A stretch of DNA of 64,000 nt from Wenyingzhuangia fucanilytica (GTDB lineage Bacteria; Bacteroidota; Bacteroidia; Flavobacteriales; Flavobacteriaceae). The stretch is taken from contig NZ_CP014224.1 in NCBI RefSeq assembly GCF_001697185.1, positions 2,526,501-2,590,500 on the forward strand, in the 5' to 3' direction. Shown here one piece after another: positions 17,921 to 26,355 of the stretch. The notes under the pieces are model-generated. The model ran no database searches. It was not told where the DNA came from and worked only from the letters and a program-made list of their open reading frames with translations. Every line of letters starts with the position of its first letter. Position 1 is the first letter of the stretch. The position numbers were made by a program, and so were the translations under genes.

Positions 17921-19426
17921 ATGAATTTTTCAAAAGGAATTAAATTAGGACTTTACGCAGCAACCTTGTTGGTTATGGCCTGCTCAACTTCTAAAAACAA
18001 AACTGTAACTCAAGAAAACATTGACAAAAGCTCAATAAACAACATAATATCCCCTACTACAAAACCCAATATTGTGGTAGTTCTATGTGACGATTTAGGA
18101 TATTCCGATGTAGGGTTTAATGGTTCTAAAGATATCAAAACTCCTGCTTTAGATGCTTTGGCTACGCATGGAACTATATTCAGTTCTGCTTATGCTCCGC
18201 ACCCATTTTGTGGACCAAGTAGAACTGGTATTATGACCGGGCGTTACGCTCATCAAATTGGAGCACAATTTAACTTACCTCCAAATAGCGAAACAATAGG
18301 AGAAGGAGTTGCTTTAAGCGAAACTTTTATTAGTAAAGTTTTAAAAAATGCTGGGTACTCAACAGGACTTATGGGAAAATGGCATTTAGGTGCTGTAGAA
18401 AAATATCACCCAAACAACAGAGGTTTTGATGACTTTTATGGATTTTTAGGTGGTGGGCACAATTATCATCCAGAAGAATATAAAGCAAAATATACTGCCG
18501 CTAAGGAAAGAGGTGCAAAGGTTATTTTTGAATACTTATTACCTTTAGAACACAACGGTAAAGAGGTTACTAATGACAATGAATATTTAACAGATGTTTT
18601 ATCTGACCAAGGTGTTCGTTTTATTAAAGAATCTGCACAAAAAGAAAATCCTTTTTTCTTATTCATGTCTTACAATGCACCACACACTCCTCTTGAAGCT
18701 AAAAAAGAAGATTTGGATATGTTTTCTAATATTAAAAACAAAGATCGTCGTACCTATGCTGCCATGGTATATGCTGTAGATAGAGGTGTACAAAAAATTG
18801 TAGAAACATTAAAAAGTACTGGAGAGTATGAAAACACGTTGATTGTATTTTTAAGTGATAACGGAGGAAGACCTGATAAAGGTGCTACCAATTACCCTTT
18901 AAAAGAAGGTAAAGGAAGTGTTTACGAAGGAGGTTATAGAGTACCTATGTTTTTCCACTGGGCAGGAGTTGTTCCATCAGGAAAGAAATTTAACGATCCA
19001 ATATCTGCATTAGACCTTTATCCTACATTTGCAAAATTAGCAGACGCAAAAATTCCTAACGACAAAGTTTTGAGTGGGAAAAATATTTGGGAAAAATTTA
19101 TTACCAACAAAAAAACACATCAAAATGATAATATCTTTAGTATGAGACACAGAAATGGATATAGTGATGTTGGAGTAAGAAATGGAGATTGGAAAGCTGT
19201 AAAAGCATATCAACAACAATGGAAATTATTTAACATTACTAAGGATATAAGTGAAACAAATAATCTTAGTTCTGAACATCCAGAAATTTTAGAAAAATTA
19301 GTTAAAGATGCTGAAGCTTGGAGTAAATCTCACACTCAACCATTATGGTGGCATGATAAAAAAACTGGTATAGAATGGAAAAAAAACCATATGCCGCATT
19401 TTGATGAAACTTTTAAAATCGACTAA
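17921..19426 (+). CDS. S1 sulfatase lipoprotein, S1_19-like
   Basis: A 501-residue sulfatase. I start it at the ATG at 17921, because the earlier in-frame codon at 17909 is TTG and the ATG gives a good lipoprotein signal (LVMAC, Cys21). VLCDDLGYSDVG holds the metal ligands near residue 58; CGPSRTGIMTG places the formylglycine Cys at 97; GKWHLGA and LSDNGG follow. It resembles the sulfatase at 388 (shared NGS/GS-KDIKTP and GFDDFYGF segments), so the locus is bracketed by two S1_19-like enzymes. It is the last gene before a strong terminator. Confidence 0.88.
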   Translation: MNFSKGIKLGLYAATLLVMACSTSKNKTVTQENIDKSSINNIISPTTKPNIVVVLCDDLGYSDVGFNGSKDIKTPALDALATHGTIFSSAYAPHPFCGPSRTGIMTGRYAHQIGAQFNLPPNSETIGEGVALSETFISKVLKNAGYSTGLMGKWHLGAVEKYHPNNRGFDDFYGFLGGGHNYHPEEYKAKYTAAKERGAKVIFEYLLPLEHNGKEVTNDNEYLTDVLSDQGVRFIKESAQKENPFFLFMSYNAPHTPLEAKKEDLDMFSNIKNKDRRTYAAMVYAVDRGVQKIVETLKSTGEYENTLIVFLSDNGGRPDKGATNYPLKEGKGSVYEGGYRVPMFFHWAGVVPSGKKFNDPISALDLYPTFAKLADAKIPNDKVLSGKNIWEKFITNKKTHQNDNIFSMRHRNGYSDVGVRNGDWKAVKAYQQQWKLFNITKDISETNNLSSEHPEILEKLVKDAEAWSKSHTQPLWWHDKKTGIEWKKNHMPHFDETFKID

Positions 19427-19447
19427 TCTTTCCTCCCTCTAACAAAT

Positions 19448-19482
19448 AAAAAAGGTTCTAGTATTAAACTAGAACCTTTTTT
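19448..19482 (+). terminator. Rho-independent terminator closing region A
   Basis: A 15-bp stem (AAAAAAGGTTCTAGT / ACTAGAACCTTTTTT) with a 5-nt loop, 21 nt after the sulfatase stop. Confidence 0.9.
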
Positions 19483-19552
19483 ATTTTAATGAACACAGCT
19501 TTTAGGTATGACCCAATCCTTTGTTGGAGACATTCTTTAAAATATGACCAAA

Positions 19553-19583
19553 AAAAACCTTCAAGTAAAACTTGAAGGTTTTT
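19553..19583 (-). terminator. Terminator of tRNA-Ser
   Basis: A 14-bp stem (AAAAACCTTCAAGT / ACTTGAAGGTTTTT) with a 3-nt loop, directly after the 3' end of the tRNA on the minus strand. Confidence 0.85.
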
Positions 19584-19584
19584 G

Positions 19585-19669
19585 CGGAGAAAGAGGGATT
19601 CGAACCCCCGGACCTGTTACAGTCAACAGTTTTCAAGACTGCCGCATTCGACCACTCTGCCATTTCTCC
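19585..19669 (-). tRNA. tRNA-Ser (anticodon TGA)
   Basis: Read on the minus strand, an 85-nt class II tRNA. The acceptor arms GGAGAAA and TTTCTCC pair perfectly with discriminator G. The anticodon loop is CTTGAAA with anticodon TGA, and a long variable arm and a GGTTCGAATCC T-arm are present. The 3' CCA is not encoded. The arrangement is standard and the gene ends in its own terminator. Confidence 0.95.
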
Positions 19670-19887
19670 TGAGCGTCTCACGATTTCTCGTTTGCGAGTG
19701 CAAATATAGTATTTATCTACATTCACACAAAAAAATAAACTAGTTTTTTACCTCACAAAACACTAGTAAATTATAAACCACTCATTTTCAATAAAAACAA
19801 ACTTTTAAAAACATTAAAAAACTTATTTCAATTAATTTAAACAACAATCTTTCAAATTTCCTTAAATTCGCACAAACTTAAATTTGT

Positions 19888-20949
19888 ATGGCAAATAAAT
19901 TCGGAAACCTATTTACCATCACCACTTTTGGTGAATCTCACGGACCGGCAATTGGAGGTGTTATTGATGGATGCCCGGCTGGGATTGAACTAGACTTTGA
20001 GGCAATTCAAAACGAACTTGACAGAAGAAAACCTGGTCAATCTAAAATTGTTACCCAACGTAAAGAACCTGATACGGTTGAATTTATGGCGGGAATTTTT
20101 GAAGGAAAAACTACTGGTGCTTCTATCGGATTCAGAATTGTAAACACCAATCAAAAATCTAAAGATTACTCTCATATAAAAGATCAATACAGACCTTCTC
20201 ATGCAGACTATACTTATAGTCAAAAATATGGTCATAGAGATTATAAAGGAGGAGGTAGAACTTCTGCTAGAGAAACAGCTAACTGGGTTGTTGGAGGAGC
20301 AGTTGCCAAACAAGCCATTCCAGAAATTAAAATCAATGCTTTTACATCTTCTGTAGGAAACATTCATTTAGATACTCCATATCAAGAATTAGATTTCTCT
20401 TTAATCGAAAGTAACATCGCTCGTTGTCCTGATGCTAAAAAAGCAGAAGAAATGATTGATTATATTTCTGAAATTAAAAAACAAGGAGATACCGTTGGTG
20501 GTGTTGTTACTTGTGTAATTCAGAATGTACCTGTAGGATTAGGAGAGCCTATTTTTGACAAGCTACACGCACAGTTAGGAAAAGCCATGTTATCTATAAA
20601 CGCTGTAAAAGGGTTTGAATTTGGTAGTGGTTTTGAAGGAGCAGCTATGACAGGTAGCCAACACAACGATATTTTTAACGCTGATGGTTCTACCAAAACA
20701 AATTACTCTGGAGGAATTCAAGGAGGAATTAGTAACGGAATGGACATCTATTTTAAAGTTGCTTTTAAACCTGTTGCTACTGTCATTCAAGAACAAGAAA
20801 CTATTGATAAAGACGGTAATATTGTTAAAATGATGGGGAAAGGTCGTCACGATCCTTGTGTAGTTCCTAGAGCTATTCCTATTGTAGAAGCTTTAGCCGC
20901 TATGGTTATTGTAGACAACATCATGTTAGACAAAGCAAGAAGAATATAA
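19888..20949 (+). CDS. aroC: Chorismate synthase
   Basis: A 353-residue enzyme of the shikimate pathway that converts 5-enolpyruvylshikimate-3-phosphate to chorismate with reduced FMN. Family signatures are present: [19 protein letters not shown] near the N-terminus (residues 12-30), [16 protein letters not shown] (about 112-127), and [19 protein letters not shown] near the C-terminus. Length is normal for bacteria. The start at 19888 matches the conserved MxNxFGxxF beginning. A TAAATTCG sequence at 19863-19870 is one base off the flavobacterial -7 consensus and may be its promoter. It is convergent with murA across a shared terminator. Confidence 0.97.
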   Translation: MANKFGNLFTITTFGESHGPAIGGVIDGCPAGIELDFEAIQNELDRRKPGQSKIVTQRKEPDTVEFMAGIFEGKTTGASIGFRIVNTNQKSKDYSHIKDQYRPSHADYTYSQKYGHRDYKGGGRTSARETANWVVGGAVAKQAIPEIKINAFTSSVGNIHLDTPYQELDFSLIESNIARCPDAKKAEEMIDYISEIKKQGDTVGGVVTCVIQNVPVGLGEPIFDKLHAQLGKAMLSINAVKGFEFGSGFEGAAMTGSQHNDIFNADGSTKTNYSGGIQGGISNGMDIYFKVAFKPVATVIQEQETIDKDGNIVKMMGKGRHDPCVVPRAIPIVEALAAMVIVDNIMLDKARRI

Positions 20950-20984
20950 TTTAGTGATTGACTTATTCGTCATTAGCTATCAAT

Positions 20985-21025
20985 AAAAAAGCGTAAAATC
21001 TAATTTTAAGATTTTACGCTTTTTT
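20985..21025. terminator. Bidirectional terminator between aroC and murA
   Basis: Stem GCGTAAAATCT / AGATTTTACGC with a 7-nt loop, flanked by an A run and a T run, so it can serve both convergent genes. Confidence 0.85.
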
Positions 21026-21056
21026 TATCTCTAAAGTTAATATAGAATTCTAAAAA

Positions 21057-22367
21057 CTAATCATTAATTCTTTCAATTTTAGCCCCAACAGCTTGTAGCC
21101 TTTCTACAATGTTTTGGTAACCTCTATCAATCTGTTCTACATTGTGAATAATACTTGTTCCTTTTGCCGATAAGGCTGCTATTAATAATGAAATACCTGC
21201 TCTAATATCAGGAGAAGTCATGGTAGTTGCTTTTAAACTATGTTTGTGATTCATTCCTACAACAGTAGCTCTATGTGGATCACATAAAATTACTTTAGCT
21301 CCCATATCAATCAACTTATCAACAAAGAACAATCTACTTTCAAACATTTTTTGATGAACCAAAACAGTTCCTTTGGCTTGTGTAGACACAACCAAAACAA
21401 TACTTAATAAATCTGGAGTAAATCCAGGCCAAGGAGCATCAGAAACAGTTAACATAGAACCATCTATATAGCTCTCAATTTCATATGAATCTTGCTTAGG
21501 GATGTAGATATCATCACCTTTTTGTTCTAATTTTATTCCTAACTTTCTAAACACACGAGGAATTTGCCCTAAGTTTTCCCAAGAAACATTTTTAATTGTC
21601 AATTCAGACCTAGTCATAGCTGCCATTCCAATCCAAGAACCAATTTCAATCATATCTGGCAATACTCTATGGTCAGTTCCTCCTAAACGCTCTACTCCTT
21701 CAATCGTTAATAAATTAGAACCTACCCCAGTTATTTTGGCTCCCATTCTATTTAACATATTACACAACTGTTGTAAATATGGTTCACAAGCTGCATTGTA
21801 AATAGTGGTTGTTCCTTTAGCTAAAACCGCTGCCATTACAATATTTGCAGTTCCTGTTACCGATGCTTCATCAAGTAACATGTCTGTACCTTGTAAGCGT
21901 TTAGCCTCAACTCCGTAAAAATGTTCTTCTTTGTTATATCTAAACTTAGCTCCTAAATTGATAAAACCTTCAAAATGGGTATCTAACCTTCTTCTCCCTA
22001 TTTTATCACCTCCAGGTTTAGGAATATATCCTTTTCCAAAACGAGCCAACATAGGTCCAACCAACATAATAGAACCACGTAATTTTTTACCATCTTCTTT
22101 AAAAGCTGCAGAACTTAAATAATCTATATTAACCTCATCTGCTTGAAATTCATAAGCATGTTCACTTAATTGATTTACTTTTACTCCTAAATCTCCTAAA
22201 ATAGAAATCAGTTTATTTACATCTATAATATTCGGAATGTTTTCAATCTTAATTTTTTCTGGAGTTAATAATACAGCACACAAAATCTGTAATACTTCAT
22301 TCTTTGCTCCTTGCGGGGTAATTTCACCTTTTAATTGGTGACCTCCTTCTACCTTAAATGTTGCCAT
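21057..22367 (-). CDS. murA: UDP-N-acetylglucosamine 1-carboxyvinyltransferase with Asp at the fosfomycin site
   Basis: A 436-residue cytoplasmic enzyme of the first committed step of peptidoglycan synthesis (enolpyruvyl transfer to UDP-GlcNAc). The EPSP-synthase fold start (MATFKVEGGHQLKGEI, with TPQGAKNEVL carrying the substrate-binding Lys-Asn pair) and normal length identify it. The loop that in E. coli reads PGGCTIG with Cys115 reads PGGDKIGRRRLDTH here, with Asp121 in the Cys position. The Cys-to-Asp form is known to be active and fosfomycin-insensitive in other bacteria. It follows DUF4290 by 9 nt, an arrangement common in Bacteroidetes. Confidence 0.96.
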   Translation of the reverse strand: MATFKVEGGHQLKGEITPQGAKNEVLQILCAVLLTPEKIKIENIPNIIDVNKLISILGDLGVKVNQLSEHAYEFQADEVNIDYLSSAAFKEDGKKLRGSIMLVGPMLARFGKGYIPKPGGDKIGRRRLDTHFEGFINLGAKFRYNKEEHFYGVEAKRLQGTDMLLDEASVTGTANIVMAAVLAKGTTTIYNAACEPYLQQLCNMLNRMGAKITGVGSNLLTIEGVERLGGTDHRVLPDMIEIGSWIGMAAMTRSELTIKNVSWENLGQIPRVFRKLGIKLEQKGDDIYIPKQDSYEIESYIDGSMLTVSDAPWPGFTPDLLSIVLVVSTQAKGTVLVHQKMFESRLFFVDKLIDMGAKVILCDPHRATVVGMNHKHSLKATTMTSPDIRAGISLLIAALSAKGTSIIHNVEQIDRGYQNIVERLQAVGAKIERIND

Positions 22368-22376
22368 AGGGTAAAT

Positions 22377-23042
22377 TTATTTACGGTTTTTATGATTGTT
22401 GTTATGTTTTCTTCCGTTATTACGGTTATTATTTTTATTATTCTGTTGAGTGTTCATCCTTCCAGAATTACTCTTGCGCAGTAAAGTTGTACTCTGAGCC
22501 AACTCTTCATCAGATCCTCTAAGATCTATTTCTCCTTTAGAAAGCTCATTTAGATGACTGTAAATAACACCATCTTCAACAGTATCTTTATTCCAATTTA
22601 AATAACACTTTTTCATATGATTAGCGATATTTAAAATCAATGCATCTCTTAACTCACCTTCATCCCAACTTAAAGCTACATCAATCATAGTTTGAATATT
22701 GTTTCCGTAAAAACGATATTTACTTGCAGACTTTGGATAGTTTAAACGTTCTGGTTTGGCATTTACTTCTTGAATTGTTATTTTTTCGTAAGGAGATTCT
22801 ACGTTTAACTGAAACTTAGACATGATAAATAACTGATCCCACAATTTGTGTTTAAAATCAGGGACATCTCTTAAATGAGGTTGCAAATTCCCCATAACAT
22901 CAATAATGGCATGTGCCATTTTTTCTCTCTCCTTATCATCTTCTAAAGCTACACAATGATCCACTAACTTTTGTACGTGTCTTCCATATTCTGGAATAAT
23001 CAAAGTGCTTCTTTCAGAATTATATTCTAAATCAAAACCCAT
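22377..23042 (-). CDS. DUF4290 domain protein
   Basis: A 221-residue cytoplasmic protein of unknown function, well conserved in Bacteroidetes directly upstream of murA. The body (residues 1-165, starting MGFDLEYNSER and including YGRHVQKLVDHC and FYGNNIQTMID) is the DUF4290 domain. The last ~30 residues are low-complexity and rich in Asn, Lys, Arg and His, a basic tail that could bind nucleic acid. It is almost certainly co-transcribed with murA; the fixed pairing hints at a cell-wall or growth role, but no activity is known to me. Confidence 0.85.
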   Translation of the reverse strand: MGFDLEYNSERSTLIIPEYGRHVQKLVDHCVALEDDKEREKMAHAIIDVMGNLQPHLRDVPDFKHKLWDQLFIMSKFQLNVESPYEKITIQEVNAKPERLNYPKSASKYRFYGNNIQTMIDVALSWDEGELRDALILNIANHMKKCYLNWNKDTVEDGVIYSHLNELSKGEIDLRGSDEELAQSTTLLRKSNSGRMNTQQNNKNNNRNNGRKHNNNHKNRK

Positions 23043-23204
23043 AGTTTTATTTAAGTATTAACTTGTTGTTGATGTAAATTCAGACGAATAAACCCAAACA
23101 ACAATTGGTATTACAATAAACAATTATTTCCTTTAAAAGGAAAATATATTTACTGTTTGTTTTTGGTTTTTTCTCTAAAAAAATGCAGTTACTATAATGC
23201 GAAC

Positions 23205-23218
23205 ATGATTTTCATCAT
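23205..23218. promoter_or_regulatory. Fnr/Dnr-type binding site upstream of nirK
   Basis: ATGAT-TTTC-ATCAT is a perfect TGAT-N4-ATCA palindrome of the Crp/Fnr superfamily (Fnr consensus TTGAT-N4-ATCAA). Its centre is at 23211.5. A TATTTTTA sequence at 23241-23248, one base off the flavobacterial -7 box, would put the transcription start near 23253, so the site would be centred close to -41.5, the classic activating position. This fits low-oxygen or NO control of nirK. Confidence 0.6.
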
Positions 23219-23298
23219 ATTTCTTATAGAATTTAACTCTTATTTTTAGTAATCTAATTATGAAGTACAAATATATTGTTATAAATAAAACTAAAAAG

Positions 23299-24741
23299 AT
23301 GAAATACTTAAATTTATCCGCACTTTTAATAGTAACTATATTGCTGTTAACCTCCTGTTCTAACGAAGCAAAAAAAACAGTTGATCCAGCTACAATTCAC
23401 ACCAACGGAGAAATAGATGCTGAATTAACCTCTCCGCCATATGTTCCTAAACCTGTAGGAGACAGATCTGCTAAAAAATTAATTGTAAAAATGGAGGTTC
23501 TTGAAAAAGAAGGAGAAATGACCGATGGTGTTCGTTATATGTATTGGACATTTGGAGGAACTGTACCCGGAAGCTTTATTAGAACTCGTGTTGGAGATGA
23601 AGTTGAATTTCACTTACAAAATCACCCAGACAACAAATTACCTCACAATATAGACCTACATGCTGTTACTGGTGATGGAGGTGGAGCAACCTCTTCTTTT
23701 GTGGCTCCAGGACATGAAAAGGTTTTTTCTTTTAAAACCTTAAACCCTGGTTTATTTGTATATCATTGTGCTACTGCTCCCGTGGGAATGCATATTGCCA
23801 ATGGTATGTATGGACTTATTTTGGTAGAACCAGAAGGTGGTTTACCTCCTGTGGATAAGGAATATTACATTATGCAAGGTGATTTTTATACCAAAGGTAA
23901 AAATGGTGACCGTGGTTTACAGCCTTTTGATATGCAAAAAGCCATTGATGAAAAAGCTGACTATGTAGTGTTTAATGGAAAAGTTGGTTCTTTAGTTGGT
24001 GACAATGCCATTACAGCAAACGTTGGTGAAACGGTTAGACTTTTTGTTGGTAATGGTGGTCCTAATTTAGTTTCTTCTTTCCACACTATTGGAGAAATAT
24101 TTGACCGAGTGCATGTTGAAGGTGGCGAAATGATTAACGAAAATGTACAAACTACTTTAATCCCAGCTGGTGGAGCTGCTATTGTTGAGTTCAAAGTAGA
24201 TGTACCTGGAACTTTTATCTTAGTAGACCACTCTATTTTTAGAGCTTTTAACAAAGGAGCCTTAGGAATGTTAAAAGTAGAAGGAAAAGAAAACAAGAAA
24301 ATTTATTCTGGAGAAATTCGTGATGGTATTTATTTACCCGAAGGTCCAGGTGTGCAAACCATGCCATCGGACAATAAAGTTGCTGCCTCAGACATTCCTG
24401 CAAAATCATTTGATGAACAAATGAAATTTGGTAAACAAGCTTATATGAACACTTGTTTTGCATGTCATCAAGCTGAAGGACAAGGAATACCTGGCGCTTT
24501 TCCTCCATTGGCAAATTCTGACTATTTAAATGCCGATGTTAACAGAGCTATTGGAATTGTATTACATGGAAAATCTGGAGAAATTACAGTAAATGGCGTA
24601 AAATACAATAGTGTAATGACTAAACAACATCTTTCGCCTAGTGAGGTTGCAGACGTCCTAACCTACATTTATAATAGTTGGGGAAATTCTAAAAAAGTGG
24701 TAACTACAGAAATGGTAAAAAAAGTAAAAGATGCTAAATAA
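23299..24741 (+). CDS. nirK: Copper nitrite reductase lipoprotein fused to C-terminal cytochrome c domain
   Basis: A 480-residue enzyme reducing nitrite to NO in the periplasm. The ATG at 23299 is chosen over 23260 because it gives a compact lipoprotein signal (LLLTSC, Cys20). Two cupredoxin domains (about 60-330) keep all ligands: type 1 copper His116, Cys157, His165, Met170; type 2 copper His121, His156, His311; catalytic Asp119 and His262. Residues 370-460 are a class I cytochrome c domain with CFACH (Cys386, Cys389, His390) and likely distal Met440, an internal electron donor as in heme-c-tethered NirKs. It is the first gene of an operon with the nirV-like (10 nt) and sco genes. Confidence 0.93.
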   Translation: MKYLNLSALLIVTILLLTSCSNEAKKTVDPATIHTNGEIDAELTSPPYVPKPVGDRSAKKLIVKMEVLEKEGEMTDGVRYMYWTFGGTVPGSFIRTRVGDEVEFHLQNHPDNKLPHNIDLHAVTGDGGGATSSFVAPGHEKVFSFKTLNPGLFVYHCATAPVGMHIANGMYGLILVEPEGGLPPVDKEYYIMQGDFYTKGKNGDRGLQPFDMQKAIDEKADYVVFNGKVGSLVGDNAITANVGETVRLFVGNGGPNLVSSFHTIGEIFDRVHVEGGEMINENVQTTLIPAGGAAIVEFKVDVPGTFILVDHSIFRAFNKGALGMLKVEGKENKKIYSGEIRDGIYLPEGPGVQTMPSDNKVAASDIPAKSFDEQMKFGKQAYMNTCFACHQAEGQGIPGAFPPLANSDYLNADVNRAIGIVLHGKSGEITVNGVKYNSVMTKQHLSPSEVADVLTYIYNSWGNSKKVVTTEMVKKVKDAK

Positions 24742-24751
24742 CCTCTAAAAC

Positions 24752-25534
24752 ATGAACAAACAAATCTTTAGACTCTTACTACTCTTTTTAATGATTCAAC
24801 CATTGCTAAATGCACAAACAAAAGACATGGTTATTATTAAAGGAGGTCAATACATTCCTCTGTACGGAAAAAAATCAACATTGGTAAAAGTCAAAGATTT
24901 TGAAATGGACATATACCCTGTTAGTAATAAAGATTATAAAAATTTTGTGAAGCAATATCCTAAATGGCAAAAATCAAAAGCAATTAAATTATTTGCAGAT
25001 GAAATGTATTTAACCAATTGGAAAAATGATGTACAAATAAAAGACACAGAGCTAGACAATAGCCCAGTAACTTATGTTTCTTGGTATGCAGCAAAAGATT
25101 ATTGCGAATGTCAAAACAAACGTTTACCAACAATAGATGAATGGGAATATGTAGCTATGGCAGATGAAACCACAAAAGATGCACGAAGCAAACCTACTTT
25201 TAATAAACAAATTTTAAGTTGGTACGAAACTCCAAAAACCAACGAAAACTCTATAGGAAGTCATCCTAAAAACGCTTGGGGAGTATATGATTTACATGGA
25301 TTGGTTTGGGAGTGGACACTTGATTTTAACGCTGTTTTAATTAGTGGAGAATCTAGAAAAGATGTAGATAATGATTCTAATTTATTTTGCGGAAGCGCCT
25401 CTTTAAACGCTACTGATTTAATGAATTATGCTGCTTTTATGCGCTATGCATTTAGAGGAAGTTTGAAAGCTAATTATTCCATGAAAAACTTGGGATTCCG
25501 TTGTGTAAAAGATATTATAAAAAAAGACCAATGA
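24752..25534 (+). CDS. nirV: NirV-like formylglycine-generating-enzyme (SUMF1) fold protein
   Basis: A 260-residue exported protein (signal peptide ending NAQ) with the FGE-sulfatase/PvdO fold: FEMDIYPVSNKDYKNFV, DNSPVTYVSWYAAKDYC, RLPTIDEWEYVA, WGVYDLHGLVWEWT and the closing NLGFRCVKD. The region that holds the catalytic Cys pair in true formylglycine-generating enzymes (before the RY-x-R segment) has no Cys here (DLMNYAAFMRYAFRG). It is therefore unlikely to activate the sulfatases of this window. Its place next to nirK matches NirV, an accessory protein of unclear role in Cu-nitrite reductase clusters. It overlaps the next start codon (ATGA), indicating translational coupling. Confidence 0.8.
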   Translation: MNKQIFRLLLLFLMIQPLLNAQTKDMVIIKGGQYIPLYGKKSTLVKVKDFEMDIYPVSNKDYKNFVKQYPKWQKSKAIKLFADEMYLTNWKNDVQIKDTELDNSPVTYVSWYAAKDYCECQNKRLPTIDEWEYVAMADETTKDARSKPTFNKQILSWYETPKTNENSIGSHPKNAWGVYDLHGLVWEWTLDFNAVLISGESRKDVDNDSNLFCGSASLNATDLMNYAAFMRYAFRGSLKANYSMKNLGFRCVKDIIKKDQ

Positions 25535-26259
25535 AAAAATCATTAAAAAACATAAGCATACTTTTAGTTAATACCATCGTCTTGGTGACTCTAATTCAAG
25601 CATATCGTATTTCTCACGAATCCAATCAGGAAGTAGTACAAACCTATCAATGTCCTATGCATTGCGAAGGTGATAAAACATATACTACCGCAAAAAATTG
25701 TCCTGTTTGTAATATGCAATTAAGTTCAACTAAAAGTAAATCTACAGCCATAACAAACAATACAATCTCCGAAACATCTATTTTCAATCTTACTTCATTA
25801 TGGAAAACTGAAGAAGATAAAACCATCACCCTAAAAGAATTAAAAGGAAAAACTTTGGTTGTGGTAATGATTTACACTTCTTGCAAATCTGCCTGTCCTC
25901 GTTTAATTGCCGATATGCGAAATATAGAAGCTGAAATTCCTGATAAAAAAATAAAAAGCATTCAATTTGTTTTTGTCAGCATAGACCCTACAACAGATAC
26001 CCCTAAAAAACTAAAAGACTTTGCTATAGAAAATTTTATGGATGATGAGCAATGGACTTTTTTACAGGGTACCGTAAGTAGTGTGCGTGAATTTGCCAAT
26101 GTGCTTTCTGTAAAATACAAAGAGATTTCTCCTGTAGATTTTTCACACTCTAATATTATATCGGTATTTGATGCTCAGGGAGAATTAATACATCAACAAG
26201 AAGGATTAGGAGTTAGCAACAAAGAAACCATTGATGCTATTTTAAAAGTAACTCCATAG
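25531..26259 (+). CDS. Sco-type copper chaperone with N-terminal heavy-metal-binding domain
   Basis: A 242-residue membrane-anchored protein. The start at 25531 overlaps the nirV stop and gives a clean N-terminal TM helix (residues 7-25); an earlier ATG at 25501 would lie inside nirV. Residues 39-64 (YQCPMHC, NCPVCNM) are a heavy-metal-binding domain of the CusB/YHS-like type. Residues 84-240 are a SCO1/SenC thioredoxin fold with copper ligands Cys118 and Cys122 (CKSAC) and His206. It probably loads copper into NirK and possibly a terminal oxidase. It is the last gene of the operon and is followed by a bidirectional terminator. Confidence 0.88.
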   Translation: MKKSLKNISILLVNTIVLVTLIQAYRISHESNQEVVQTYQCPMHCEGDKTYTTAKNCPVCNMQLSSTKSKSTAITNNTISETSIFNLTSLWKTEEDKTITLKELKGKTLVVVMIYTSCKSACPRLIADMRNIEAEIPDKKIKSIQFVFVSIDPTTDTPKKLKDFAIENFMDDEQWTFLQGTVSSVREFANVLSVKYKEISPVDFSHSNIISVFDAQGELIHQQEGLGVSNKETIDAILKVTP

Positions 26260-26266
26260 GCACTAA

Positions 26267-26316
26267 AAAAAATGGGTTTTAAAAACATTGATGAATGTTT
26301 TTAAAACCCATTTTTT
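26267..26316. terminator. Bidirectional terminator between sco and pcrA
   Basis: A 23-bp perfect stem centred on AATGGGTTTTAAAAACATT, with a 4-nt loop and A/T runs on both sides. Confidence 0.9.
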
Positions 26317-26355
26317 CATTTAACAAATCTATTGCTTAGACTTTTAATAAAAATC

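Noticed and set aside
19502-19726. Minus-strand open frame of 74 codons across the tRNA-Ser gene
   Set aside because: It is a translation of the tRNA and its terminator ([20 protein letters not shown]), a well-known type of false gene.
19990-20367. Antisense 125-codon frame inside aroC
   Set aside because: Ser- and Phe-rich shadow of a conserved enzyme gene.
23260-23298. Upstream ATG for nirK
   Set aside because: It adds 13 charged residues before the signal peptide and would leave almost no leader after the promoter inferred from the Fnr-type site.
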